Assembly: GCA_964530235.1 (NCBI GenBank)
Contig: CAZGYB010000002.1
Span: 1-64,000 of the forward strand
DNA from: UM-FILTER-33-9 sp964530235
GTDB lineage: Bacteria; Patescibacteriota; Microgenomatia; UBA1406; GWC2-37-13
Direction of reading: 5' to 3'
Length of the DNA: 64,000 nucleotides
The notes under the pieces are model-generated. The model searched no databases. It was given only the letters and a program-made list of their open reading frames with translations, and was not told where the DNA came from. A program made the position numbers and the translations under genes. Below, in pieces: positions 25,928-34,078 of this stretch. The first letter of the stretch is position 1. Every line of letters starts with the position of its first letter.

Positions 25928-26308
25928 TTAAACTCTTCTCACCTTCGGAGGACGCACTCCATTGTGAGGAATTGGTGTAATATCAACGATTCCTTCAACG
26001 TCAACCGGTGATGCTTTTATAGCACGCAGAGCAGCTTCTCTTCCTGGGCCAATTCCTTTTACGTAAATGACAATTTTCTTTAACCCGTAATCATTAATCG
26101 CTTTCCGGAGTGTTGTTTCCGTAGTAACCGTAGCCGCATATGGCGTTGATTTTCTTGTTCCTGCAAAACCAAACATTCCGCTTGAACCGCTGGCAATAAC
26201 TAATCCCTTTTCATCTGATATCGTTATGAGTGTATTGTTGAACGTTGCAACAATGTATAAATTACCCGATTCAACAACGCGATTTGAAGTTTTTTTTTGA
26301 TGTTTCAT
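25928..26308 (-). CDS. rpsK: 30S ribosomal protein S11
   Basis: A 126-residue protein with GNLYIVATFNNTLITISDEKG, GTRKSTPYAATV and the C-terminal ITPIPHNGVRPPKVRRV, which is diagnostic of S11 on the 30S platform. It lies between rpsM and rpsD, the standard order. Confidence 0.98.
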   Translation of the reverse strand: MKHQKKTSNRVVESGNLYIVATFNNTLITISDEKGLVIASGSSGMFGFAGTRKSTPYAATVTTETTLRKAINDYGLKKIVIYVKGIGPGREAALRAIKASPVDVEGIVDITPIPHNGVRPPKVRRV

Positions 26309-26327
26309 TCGTTTATAGTATTTTTAT

Positions 26328-26750
26328 TTATTGTTTTGCAGGTGGAGCCGTAGCTTTTGCCTGATCTAACTTTGCCCAAACTTCTTTTTTCAAAGCACCG
26401 ACTGTCTTTCGTTTTCCTTTTTTTGTTCGAGAATTCGACTTTGTTCGCTGTCCTCTCACCGGAAGACCACGGCTGTGTCGCAAGCCTCTATACGATCCTA
26501 TTTCCTTCAAGCGTTTTACATTACTGTTAATCTCTTCACGCAAATCACCCTCAATTTTAGTTCCTTTTTCGAGAACAACAACTATTTTTTTAATCTCCTC
26601 ATCGGTCAGCTTTCCAACTTTGAGATGAGCATCAATCCCTGCCTGTTTCAACACAGACCCTGCGTTAACTCGCCCAATTCCATATAAGAGCGTCAATGCA
26701 TACCCAATTCTTTTGTCATCAGGGAGTATTATTCCGAAAATCCGCGCCAT
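26328..26750 (-). CDS. rpsM: 30S ribosomal protein S13
   Basis: A 140-residue protein beginning ARIFGIILPDDKRIGYALTLLYGIG and carrying SYRGLRHSRGLPVRGQRTKSN near the C-terminus. The tail is about 20 residues longer than the common S13 and ends in an Ala/Pro-rich stretch. It contacts the P-site tRNA and the L5 bridge. It follows rpmJ directly, as in the classical alpha operon. Confidence 0.97.
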   Translation of the reverse strand: MARIFGIILPDDKRIGYALTLLYGIGRVNAGSVLKQAGIDAHLKVGKLTDEEIKKIVVVLEKGTKIEGDLREEINSNVKRLKEIGSYRGLRHSRGLPVRGQRTKSNSRTKKGKRKTVGALKKEVWAKLDQAKATAPPAKQ

Positions 26751-26764
26751 AGATTAAATCAATT

Positions 26765-26878
26765 TTATCCCTGCCTTTGTTTATGGCGGGGATTTGAACA
26801 AATAACATATAACTTGCCTTTCCGTTTCACCATTTTACATTTAGGACATATTTTTTTTACAGATGATTGAATATTCAT
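26765..26878 (-). CDS. rpmJ: 50S ribosomal protein L36 (zinc-ribbon form)
   Basis: A 37-codon gene (MNIQSSVKKICPKCKMVKRK...) with the L36 zinc ligands Cys-x2-Cys, Cys and His (CPKC, ICSNPRH). The ATG overlaps the infA stop by one base (TAATG). Its place between infA and rpsM is the usual one. Confidence 0.95.
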   Translation of the reverse strand: MNIQSSVKKICPKCKMVKRKGKLYVICSNPRHKQRQG

Positions 26879-27093
26879 TACATTCTATAAGTAATTCTCC
26901 CGCGGTTAATATCGTAAGAAGTAACTTCCATTCTTACCTTATCTCCGGGCAATATTTTTATATAGTTTTTTCTCATTTTACCTGATAAATAACACAAAAT
27001 TACTTTTTCTGAGTTTAGGATTTTGACCCGAAAAAGAGTGTTGGGAAGGTTTTCCACAACCTCACCTTCAACCACCACAACATTATCTTTCAT
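26878..27093 (-). CDS. infA: Translation initiation factor IF-1
   Basis: A 71-residue single OB-fold protein with VVEGEVVENLPNTLFRVKILN, LSGKMRKNYIKILPGDKVRMEV and RGRITYR, the standard IF-1 pattern. It binds the 30S A site during initiation. It lies between map and rpmJ, as in many bacteria. Confidence 0.97.
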   Translation of the reverse strand: MKDNVVVVEGEVVENLPNTLFRVKILNSEKVILCYLSGKMRKNYIKILPGDKVRMEVTSYDINRGRITYRM

Positions 27094-27114
27094 AAAATGC
27101 TATTGTATCACAAA

Positions 27115-27867
27115 TCATGTTAAAATAATAGTCATTTTATCCAAAATTGCGACCGTGTGTTCGAAGCAAGCTGAAAGACTTCCGTCCTGAGTAACCAACG
27201 ACCACGAATTTCCTCTCTCAGGCATCACTTCCTCAGTTCCTTTCGAATAAATCACCTCTATTGCAGCTACCAATCCTTCCCGAATCTGTTGTGTTTTTTC
27301 AAGGGGTTTACTCAGATAACCGGGTATAAACGGATCTTCATGGAGTTCCCTTCCAACACCATGTCCGGTGAGCTGTTTCATTATAAAACATCCACCCATT
27401 GTTATTTCGTGTTCAATGACCTGCGATATATGTCCTATTCTATTTCCTACTCTTGCCTGTTGAATTGCCTTATGAAGAGTTTCCTCTCCTAATTTCAAAA
27501 AACTGCGAACACCATCTCCCGCCTTATTTCCAATAACAAACGTCGTGGCAAAATCAGTGTTAAATCCTTTGTAAAATGCACCAATATCAATAGTTAACAC
27601 ATCGCCGTTTTTAAGAACCCGATCACTGGGTGGGGTATGAACTACCTGATCATTTACGGTCAAGCAGGTGGACCAATGGTATCCTGAAACTCTCTGAAAC
27701 GAAGGTTCTACGTTCTCAGCTCTTAACAACCGCTCTGCCTCTTTATCAACTTCATTCGTTGACATACCAGCCTGAACAAACGGAATGAGCTTACTTACCA
27801 CCAGTTTCAGTTTTTTGCCTCCGGCTTTCATAATCTCAATCTCATCTCTCGACTTATACTGAATCAT
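27115..27867 (-). CDS. map: Methionine aminopeptidase type I
   Basis: It removes initiator methionine from new proteins. All five metal ligands are visible: Asp in TIDIGAFYKG, Asp in NTDFATT, His in GHGVGRELHEDP, Glu in AIEVIYS and Glu in ACFEHTVAI. At 250 residues it is a bare catalytic type I enzyme. It lies between the Adk-fusion gene and infA, the classic secY-adk-map-infA order. Confidence 0.97.
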   Translation of the reverse strand: MIQYKSRDEIEIMKAGGKKLKLVVSKLIPFVQAGMSTNEVDKEAERLLRAENVEPSFQRVSGYHWSTCLTVNDQVVHTPPSDRVLKNGDVLTIDIGAFYKGFNTDFATTFVIGNKAGDGVRSFLKLGEETLHKAIQQARVGNRIGHISQVIEHEITMGGCFIMKQLTGHGVGRELHEDPFIPGYLSKPLEKTQQIREGLVAAIEVIYSKGTEEVMPERGNSWSLVTQDGSLSACFEHTVAILDKMTIILT

Positions 27868-27881
27868 ACATAAAGAAGAAA

Positions 27882-29009
27882 TTATAAAGAGTAATATACG
27901 GTCCGATAAATATCGTCAAGTTTATCCGTCATATCTTCAACTGAAAAGTTATTTTTTATTAGGAAGTCTGCAAACGCAATCGTTGGGCCCATATTCGTTC
28001 CGATAAGCTCATTGATATCGCGCTGTTCCCCATACAGCTGTGAACGATATTTTCGCTTCGCTGACCTTTTATACCGTATCTCTTTTTCAACCCAAATACA
28101 GAGAATGTAAATTTTTACATCTTTTAAGTTTTTCTTTAAATACAGATATTCCTCCCAGGACCGCATTCCGTCAATTACCGCAATGGGATTTTCTTTAAGA
28201 ATTTCCCTTAATACTGATTCATTCATTTTTGCCAAAACATCAATGCCGAATTTAGCCCGCATTTCTTCTCTCACTTTTTTGTGTACTTCTTCGGTATGGG
28301 GCAATTTTTGTTTATCAATATAATCGTTTATAATTTTACCGAATGAGATAACCGGAAGTTTTTTCTCTTTAAAAATGTTAGCAGCCATTGTTTTACCGGC
28401 ACCCGGCAAACCAACAATCGCAATAATAGACTTATTTACATGGCGCATCTCCTGAACTTTGTTTTTTACAAGCTTTTTGCCAAGCGACTCAAGAATTTCT
28501 GTATTTACTTTATCAATACTCTCTGACGCATCTACAACTGATAGCTTAAGGTTTTTCTTATAGTAATCAATTACAGATTTAGTATGGGTATGAAACATCT
28601 CGATGCGTTTTTTGATAGCGGGAAGTGTTTCGTCGTCTCTGTTCTGGTGCCGGTTAACCAACCGCCATAAAGCTTCTTTGTCTGAAATTTTGAGATAAAT
28701 TACTTTATCAACGTTGTTTGAAAATGTTTCGGCTTGCTTCAACGTACGAGGAAATCCGTCAAGGATATACCCTTTTTTATATTCTGATCGGGAAAGATAT
28801 CCGTTTACGATTTCAATTGTTTTGTTGTCTGGTACCAAAACTCCAGAATTAATAGTCTCTTTTACATACCTTCCAAGCGTTGTTTTTTCTTTTGCAATCT
28901 CACGGAATATATGTCCGGTAGAAAGATAGGGGATATGAAATAATCGGGAAAGTATATTTCCCTGAGTTGATTTACCCGAACCTTGAATGCCAATAAGTAC
29001 AAGTTTCAT
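27882..29009 (-). CDS. adk: Adenylate kinase fused to a second P-loop kinase-like domain
   Basis: A 375-residue protein with two P-loop domains. Residues 1-180 are a lid-less adenylate kinase: GIQGSGKST (Walker A), STGHIFREIAKE, GFPRTLKQAE, and RLVNRHQNRDDE where the long zinc LID of other kinases is missing. From about residue 190 a second domain starts IIAIVGLPGAGKTMAA and continues with VISFGKIINDYI, AVIDGMRSWEEY, and IGTNMGPTIAFADFLI. This pattern resembles the archaeal UPF0200/dephospho-CoA-kinase-like family. The first part should balance AMP, ADP and ATP; the second substrate is unknown. The position between rpmG and map is the standard adk site. Confidence 0.85.
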   Translation of the reverse strand: MKLVLIGIQGSGKSTQGNILSRLFHIPYLSTGHIFREIAKEKTTLGRYVKETINSGVLVPDNKTIEIVNGYLSRSEYKKGYILDGFPRTLKQAETFSNNVDKVIYLKISDKEALWRLVNRHQNRDDETLPAIKKRIEMFHTHTKSVIDYYKKNLKLSVVDASESIDKVNTEILESLGKKLVKNKVQEMRHVNKSIIAIVGLPGAGKTMAANIFKEKKLPVISFGKIINDYIDKQKLPHTEEVHKKVREEMRAKFGIDVLAKMNESVLREILKENPIAVIDGMRSWEEYLYLKKNLKDVKIYILCIWVEKEIRYKRSAKRKYRSQLYGEQRDINELIGTNMGPTIAFADFLIKNNFSVEDMTDKLDDIYRTVYYSL

Positions 29010-29013
29010 AAGG

Positions 29014-29187
29014 TTAATCTAGTTTTTTCTTCTCTTTATGTTCAGTGTGTTTTTTACACTTGTTGCAATATTTTTTTTTCTTTATTGGAGCGGTTGTATT
29101 GACTTTGTTTTTTTGATCAACATAGTTCTGTTTATTACAAACCGTACAAATTAGTCCAATAAGCATTCGGGAACCCTTTTTTGCCAT
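29014..29187 (-). CDS. rpmG: 50S ribosomal protein L33 (zinc form)
   Basis: A 57-residue protein, MAKKGSRMLIGLICTVCNKQ..., with two Cys-x2-Cys pairs (CTVC and CNKC) and a Lys-rich tail, matching zinc-binding L33. It lies between secY and adk, four bases before adk. L33 is not normally found in this operon; it is more often next to rpmB or secE-nusG. Confidence 0.9.
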   Translation of the reverse strand: MAKKGSRMLIGLICTVCNKQNYVDQKNKVNTTAPIKKKKYCNKCKKHTEHKEKKKLD

Positions 29188-29222
29188 ATAACATGAATAA
29201 AACTAATAATGGTAAGCTGCGA

Positions 29223-30509
29223 TTATTTGACAAATTTATCATAACTTTTCATTACCAACTGAGCTTCAACGTTCTTAAAGGTTTCAAGAATAACCGATAC
29301 CACGATTAAAATACTTGTTCCGCCAATAACTAATCCTTGAATATTTGTTATTGCTGAAACAAGAGCGGGAAGCACGGCGATAAAACCTAAAAATAAAGCT
29401 CCGAATGTCGTGACTCTATACAAAATTCTTTCCAGATATTGCTTTGTTGCAATTCCCGGTCTCATGCCTGGAATAAAACCACCGTGTTTTTGAATTTCTT
29501 CTGATATTTTCTGTGGATTAAAAACAATGATCGTATAAAAAAAGGTAAATCCTATTACAAGAATAAAGTAGAAAAAATTATAAAAAAAACCTGAAGGATC
29601 GAAAGCGTTTGCAAGAAAAGAAGCGACTCCGGCAATGAGCGGATTTTTTACATATCGAAGGGAATTTCCGATTAACTGAGGAAATAAAACAAATGAAACT
29701 GCAAAAATGATCGGAATCACACCGGCTTGATTAAGTTTAAGGGGCAAAAAATTTGTAGCGCCTTGATAAACGCGGTTCCCTTTGATGCGTTTGGCATAAT
29801 ACACCGGAATGCGTCGAACTGATTCATTAATAAAAACCACCAATCCTATCACAAGAACTGAAACAACAACAAATATGACAAAATTGATGATTAGTTCTTG
29901 ATTCAAAACTGATATCGTCCTTCCAAAAACAACCGGAGCTCTTCCCACAATTCCTACAAAAATGAGCAATGAAATACCGTTCCCCAGTCCGAATTCGGAG
30001 ATCAACTCACCAAACCATACCAAAATAAAGGTGCCTGCAACAAGAGTAAAAATAAAGGAAAGAAATTCTATCGGGTTCAATGCTCCGATTATTTGCTGAT
30101 TTTTCAACAAAGCAAATATTCCAATAGCCTGAATAACGGTTAAGGGTACTGTTAAAAAACGAGTATACTGATTCATTTTAAACCTTCCGTATTCACCCTC
30201 CTTTGCCAACTGCTCAAGCTTTGGAAATATTACAGAAGATAATTGTAGTATGATCGAGGCATTAATGTAGGGGTTTAATCCCAGTGCCATCACCGAGAAA
30301 TTAACCAGGGTACCTCCGGAAAATATATCGAGGAGCGACAAAAACTGATTCTGAGAAAATAATTCACGTAGTTTTGTCAGATTAATTACTGAAACCGGTA
30401 AAAAAGCAAAGATTCTGAAGATCAAAAAGATAACCATCGTAATGATAAGCTTTCTCTTCAGTTGTCTGTCATGAAGAAGAAGATGAATTTTTTCTTTTAT
30501 CTCTTTCAT
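29223..30509 (-). CDS. secY: Preprotein translocase subunit SecY
   Basis: A 428-residue protein with ten predicted membrane helices. The SecY signatures are SVMALGLNPYINASIILQL and GFIPGMRPG in the cytoplasmic loop 8-9 region used by SecA and ribosomes. It forms the protein-conducting channel in the inner membrane. Its ATG overlaps the rplO stop by four bases, the standard spc-operon order. Confidence 0.97.
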   Translation of the reverse strand: MKEIKEKIHLLLHDRQLKRKLIITMVIFLIFRIFAFLPVSVINLTKLRELFSQNQFLSLLDIFSGGTLVNFSVMALGLNPYINASIILQLSSVIFPKLEQLAKEGEYGRFKMNQYTRFLTVPLTVIQAIGIFALLKNQQIIGALNPIEFLSFIFTLVAGTFILVWFGELISEFGLGNGISLLIFVGIVGRAPVVFGRTISVLNQELIINFVIFVVVSVLVIGLVVFINESVRRIPVYYAKRIKGNRVYQGATNFLPLKLNQAGVIPIIFAVSFVLFPQLIGNSLRYVKNPLIAGVASFLANAFDPSGFFYNFFYFILVIGFTFFYTIIVFNPQKISEEIQKHGGFIPGMRPGIATKQYLERILYRVTTFGALFLGFIAVLPALVSAITNIQGLVIGGTSILIVVSVILETFKNVEAQLVMKSYDKFVK

Positions 30510-30955
30510 GGGTTATCTACCGTACCGCCGGCTGCTACCACTTGCTTTTTTGCTCCGCGTGATATTGGTAATAATATGGAAAGTTTTTTTTTGATCTCTC
30601 CTTTTAAAATAATCTTTGCCTGTATTTTTCCATCGTTTTTTTTAAAAAAACCCTTCTCTTTAAGAGAGTCAATAGAGATCGTATCTCCATCATTAAACTT
30701 ATTTAAATCGCTTGTAAACACAACGTACTTATTTGTTTTAACCGAACTATTTTTTCCTTTACCACGCAGGAGGGGAAACCGTTTTACCAGTCTTCCCTGC
30801 CCTCCCTCAAAGTGGAGAGGAATACTTTCCCGCGCTTTTTGATGCCGTGTTGTTCCTCTACCGGATTTCACTCCACGACCACTTCCAAATCCTCTACCAA
30901 CTCTTTTTTTCTTGTTAAAAACAGTTTTTGGTAACTGTGAAAGTAGGTTACTCAT
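30506..30955 (-). CDS. rplO: 50S ribosomal protein L15
   Basis: A 149-residue protein with the Gly/Arg-rich N-terminal extension of L15 (KKRVGRGFGSGRGVKSGRGT), HFEGGQGRLVKRFPLLRG, and a C-terminal AGGTV. It overlaps the rpsE stop by eight bases. The uL30 gene that normally lies between rpsE and rplO is absent, a recognised feature of the Candidate Phyla Radiation. Confidence 0.97.
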   Translation of the reverse strand: MSNLLSQLPKTVFNKKKRVGRGFGSGRGVKSGRGTTRHQKARESIPLHFEGGQGRLVKRFPLLRGKGKNSSVKTNKYVVFTSDLNKFNDGDTISIDSLKEKGFFKKNDGKIQAKIILKGEIKKKLSILLPISRGAKKQVVAAGGTVDNP

Positions 30956-31403
30956 TTCTTTTTTTTAATTTTTTAAGGGCCTGTATAACTAAATAGGTGT
31001 TGGTTATCTGATTTCGTGATCCAATAATTTTCCCTGACGCGTTATGAATACCTGCTAGATCAAAAATGATACGGGCAACGCTTCCAATTTTTAAACCTGT
31101 TCCTTCCGGAGCTGGTTTTAACAAAATAGTACCTGCCTTATATTTCAACAATACTAGGTGTGGTATGGTATGTTTATAAATAGGTACTTCTATCATTGTT
31201 TTTTTCGCTTTATTCAGGGCTTTTTTGATAGCCTGAGGTACTTCTAACCCTCTTCCCAAGGCAACACCGACCTTTCCCTTTCCATCTCCAATCGCCACAA
31301 GGGCCGAAAAAGTGACATAATTGCCTCCTGTTGTTTTTTTCGTAACACGACGGATGGAAAGAATCCGCTCTTCTAATTTATATTCATCTCTCATCTCTGC
31401 CAT
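30948..31403 (-). CDS. rpsE: 30S ribosomal protein S5
   Basis: A 151-residue protein with RILSIRRVTKKTTGGNYVTFSALV, GDGKGKVGVALG, GTGLKIGSVARIIFDLAGI and GSRNQITNTYLVIQAL. It is involved in decoding accuracy and mRNA unwinding on the 30S. ATG 31403 is chosen; a TTG at 31415 would add four residues. Confidence 0.97.
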   Translation of the reverse strand: MAEMRDEYKLEERILSIRRVTKKTTGGNYVTFSALVAIGDGKGKVGVALGRGLEVPQAIKKALNKAKKTMIEVPIYKHTIPHLVLLKYKAGTILLKPAPEGTGLKIGSVARIIFDLAGIHNASGKIIGSRNQITNTYLVIQALKKLKKRNE

Positions 31404-31424
31404 ACTCAAAATCAAATTAGTAAA

Positions 31425-31787
31425 TTAAATGGTAAAACCTTCATCCCGCATCCCATCCGCCACACCCTTAATGCGACCTAAATAAATATATATGCTTCTG
31501 TCAAAAACTCCCTGAGTAATTTTTTTCTCTTTCAACAAACGAGCAAGCTCTTTTCCCACCGCAACTGCATGCTTTGTTTTGTTCTCCTTACCGGTTTTCT
31601 GGGTTTTTGTTAAAACAAGACTGGAACATGCAGCGATTGTTATTCTTCTTTCATCATCAATCGCCTGCACATAAATATATTTATTTGTTCTATGTACCGC
31701 AATTCTTGGTTTTTGTGCAGTTCCATGAATTTTACTTTTTATCTTCCTTTTTTTTCTCAACAATCGATCTGCTGGTATATGTTTCAT
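31425..31787 (-). CDS. rplR: 50S ribosomal protein L18
   Basis: A 120-residue protein with PRIAVHRTNKYIYVQAIDDE and the C-terminal FDRSIYIYLGRIKGVADGMRDEG, both diagnostic of the 5S rRNA-binding protein L18. ATG 31787 gives the normal length; longer frames run into rplF. Confidence 0.96.
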   Translation of the reverse strand: MKHIPADRLLRKKRKIKSKIHGTAQKPRIAVHRTNKYIYVQAIDDERRITIAACSSLVLTKTQKTGKENKTKHAVAVGKELARLLKEKKITQGVFDRSIYIYLGRIKGVADGMRDEGFTI

Positions 31788-31791
31788 ATAA

Positions 31792-32334
31792 TTATGCTGT
31801 TTTTGCCTTTTTGCCGGGCTTAATACGCAATCGTTCACCCTCATACTTAATGCCTTTTCCTTTATATGCATCAGGCTTTTTTAACATTTTTATTTTGTGT
31901 GCAACTTCTCCCACAAGTTGTTTATCAACGCTCTTCAAAATAACTTTAGTGTTTCCGTCCACTAAAAACTGAACACGAGGAACCTTTTTAAAAACAACCG
32001 GATGAGAAAAACCAACTTTAAAAACAAGGTCTTCCCCTTGCATTTTAACCTGAAAACCCGTACCTACTACCTCTAACTTTTTTTCCCAAGGAACTTCAAC
32101 ACCAACCACAGCATTATAAATTAAGCTTCGATATAGTCCATGCAGTGCCTTAGTTGGGGATTTCTCATTTTTTCGAGTAACAGTCAAAATTTGTTCATTA
32201 AAATGAACCTGCAAGGAACTCGGAATCTGAATTCTCATCTCACCTTCTTTTCCCTTTACTGAAATACTTGCATCTTCAACCTGTATTGTCACTGTTGGGG
32301 GTACTGCAATTGTTTTAGTTCCAATTTTTGACAT
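31792..32334 (-). CDS. rplF: 50S ribosomal protein L6
   Basis: A 180-residue protein starting MSKIGTKTIAVPPTVTI, with the second repeat ending DAYKGKGIKYEGERLRIKPGKK, the L6 signature. It contributes to the factor-binding region of the 50S. ATG 32334 directly follows the rpsH stop; an upstream in-frame extension overlaps rpsH and was not used. Confidence 0.97.
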   Translation of the reverse strand: MSKIGTKTIAVPPTVTIQVEDASISVKGKEGEMRIQIPSSLQVHFNEQILTVTRKNEKSPTKALHGLYRSLIYNAVVGVEVPWEKKLEVVGTGFQVKMQGEDLVFKVGFSHPVVFKKVPRVQFLVDGNTKVILKSVDKQLVGEVAHKIKMLKKPDAYKGKGIKYEGERLRIKPGKKAKTA

Positions 32335-32335
32335 A

Positions 32336-32719
32336 TTACCAAACGGCAAATAGTAACTCTCCGCCAAGTTTCTTCTTCTTCAATTCGTTATTTGTCAAAA
32401 TTCCTTTTGAAGTAGAGATAAATGAACAACCCATTCCACTCATGACCGGCTTAACTTCTCTATACGAAGTATATACGCGCTTTCCGGCGGTTGAAAATAT
32501 CGTGACTCCTGATAGTGAAGGGCGACCTTCAGAGTAATGCAGTGTAATACGAATTTCCTGTTTGCCGGAACCTACAGTTGAAAAATCCGCAATATAGCCC
32601 ATCTGTTTCAGTTTTTCCAATACCTTTACACGGAAAACCGAGTGCGGACACAGAACGGTTTCGTTACGGGTCATATACCCGTTTTTAATTCGTATTATTA
32701 AATCAACAATTGGATTCAT
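32336..32719 (-). CDS. rpsH: 30S ribosomal protein S8
   Basis: A 127-residue protein with DLIIRIKNGYMTRNETV at the N-terminus and SGMGCSFISTSKGILTNNEL near the C-terminus, the S8 16S-binding signature. In E. coli S8 represses the spc operon. Here it directly follows the displaced rpsS. Confidence 0.97.
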   Translation of the reverse strand: MNPIVDLIIRIKNGYMTRNETVLCPHSVFRVKVLEKLKQMGYIADFSTVGSGKQEIRITLHYSEGRPSLSGVTIFSTAGKRVYTSYREVKPVMSGMGCSFISTSKGILTNNELKKKKLGGELLFAVW

Positions 32720-32737
32720 ATGAGAAAAAATAATAGA

Positions 32738-33022
32738 CTATGTCTTATCCATAGTTTTCTTTGTAATTTTACCATGACCTTTGAATGTTCTCGTAGGAGA
32801 AAACTCTCCAAGCCGGTGCCCAACCATTGACTCAGAAATGAGAACCTCAATAAATTTTCTTCCGTTATGAATTGCTATCTTTCGACCCACGAACTCCGGC
32901 GCAACTTGAGAATCTCTCGCCCATGTTTTAATGGGGTCGTGGATGTTTTCTTTTTTCTGTTTTAAAACTTTTTTAAACAAGTTTTCATCAATATACGGAC
33001 CTTTTTTTAGTGATCTACTCAT
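32738..33022 (-). CDS. rpsS: 30S ribosomal protein S19 (displaced position)
   Basis: A 94-residue protein beginning MSRSLKKGPYIDENLFKKV, with IAIHNGRKFIEVLISESMVGHRLGEFSPTR, which is unmistakably S19. The sequence is complete, so it should be functional. In most bacteria rpsS lies between rplB and rplV; here those genes are five bases apart and rpsS sits between rpsN and rpsH. Confidence 0.97.
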   Translation of the reverse strand: MSRSLKKGPYIDENLFKKVLKQKKENIHDPIKTWARDSQVAPEFVGRKIAIHNGRKFIEVLISESMVGHRLGEFSPTRTFKGHGKITKKTMDKT

Positions 33023-33025
33023 ACA

Positions 33026-33211
33026 TTACCATGAAATTTTTCTAACACCGGGAATATCTCCCGCCAACGCTTTTTCTCGGAAACAAATACGGCACATTCC
33101 AAAACGCCTTATGTATCCTCGTGATCTCCCACATTGAGCGCATCTATTTCGAATACGAATAGCATACTTCTGTTTTTTACGAAACTTAACTTCATCAGAT
33201 GTTTTTGCCAT
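33026..33211 (-). CDS. rpsN: 30S ribosomal protein S14, zinc type
   Basis: A 61-residue protein with CAQCGRSRGYIRRFGMCRICFRE, giving the Cys-x2-Cys...Cys-x2-Cys zinc site of the short S14 type, and ending in the usual PGVRKISW. It lies three bases before rpsS. Confidence 0.97.
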   Translation of the reverse strand: MAKTSDEVKFRKKQKYAIRIRNRCAQCGRSRGYIRRFGMCRICFREKALAGDIPGVRKISW

Positions 33212-33222
33212 AAGTAAAAAAT

Positions 33223-33759
33223 TTATGAAACAAATGGTATTCCTAATAATGTAAATAGTTCTTTTCCTGCTTCCTTATTGTTTGCAGTTGTTACTATGGT
33301 AACCTGAAGCCCGCGCAATTTATCTACCTTATCATACTCTATTTCGTGAAAAATTGTTTGTTCGGTGAACCCAATGTTCAGGTTACCTCTCTGATCAATA
33401 TTTTTATCTGATACTCCCCGAAAATCGCGAATGCGTGGAATAACGATTTTAATAAGCTTCTCCAAAAACTCGTACATTCTTTTTCCCCTTAGAGTAACCT
33501 TCACTCCAATGGGAAGTCCTTGTCTTATCTTAAATGCAGATACAGATTTTTTTGCTTTTGTAACAACTGCTTTTTGACCTGATATCAAAGTAAGTTGCTC
33601 TTGTATCTTTTCAATAACGTTTTTATTCGTTACTGCCTCTCCAGCTCCCACATTAATAACCACTTTTACTACACGAGGGACAGCCATGATATTCGGGATT
33701 TTCAACTTGTCTTTTAGTTGAGTTCGAACTTCTTTTTGATATTGCTGTTGAAAAGACAT
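33223..33759 (-). CDS. rplE: 50S ribosomal protein L5
   Basis: A 178-residue protein with LKIPNIMAVPRVVKVVINVGAGEA, ISGQKAVVTKAKKSVSAFKIRQG and the C-terminal LRGLQVTIVTTANNKEAGKELFTLLGIPF. It binds 5S rRNA and the P-site tRNA. Standard order between rplX and rpsN. Confidence 0.97.
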   Translation of the reverse strand: MSFQQQYQKEVRTQLKDKLKIPNIMAVPRVVKVVINVGAGEAVTNKNVIEKIQEQLTLISGQKAVVTKAKKSVSAFKIRQGLPIGVKVTLRGKRMYEFLEKLIKIVIPRIRDFRGVSDKNIDQRGNLNIGFTEQTIFHEIEYDKVDKLRGLQVTIVTTANNKEAGKELFTLLGIPFVS

Positions 33760-33771
33760 AGGTAATTTTTG

Positions 33772-34077
33772 TTAAATAATGCTCTTGCATTTTTTACACA
33801 TACGAACTTTTTTCATTTTTTCTCTTTTGTAAAGTACTCTTGTTCGTTTTTTACATAACGGACATATCAAAATGACTTTCGATATGATCAACGGTCTGGG
33901 TAATTCAACCACACCTCCCTGAGGAAGTTTTTCATTTTTTTTAATATGTTTTTTGTAAATATTCACACCCTGTACTAAAACAGTATTTTGTTTTCCATAC
34001 ACTTTTTCAACAATTCCCTCACGACCCTTATCTTTACCGGTCGTAATAAAAACTTTGTCTCCTTTTTTAATTTTCAT
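33772..34077 (-). CDS. rplX: 50S ribosomal protein L24
   Basis: A 101-residue protein with a KOW motif (KKGDKVFITTGKDKGREGIV) and a C-terminal zinc-ribbon-like pair (CPLCKKRTRV and CKKC). It is an assembly-initiating protein of the 50S. ATG 34077 is used because it directly follows the rplN stop; ten extra upstream residues would overlap rplN. Confidence 0.96.
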   Translation of the reverse strand: MKIKKGDKVFITTGKDKGREGIVEKVYGKQNTVLVQGVNIYKKHIKKNEKLPQGGVVELPRPLIISKVILICPLCKKRTRVLYKREKMKKVRMCKKCKSII

Positions 34078-34078
34078 G

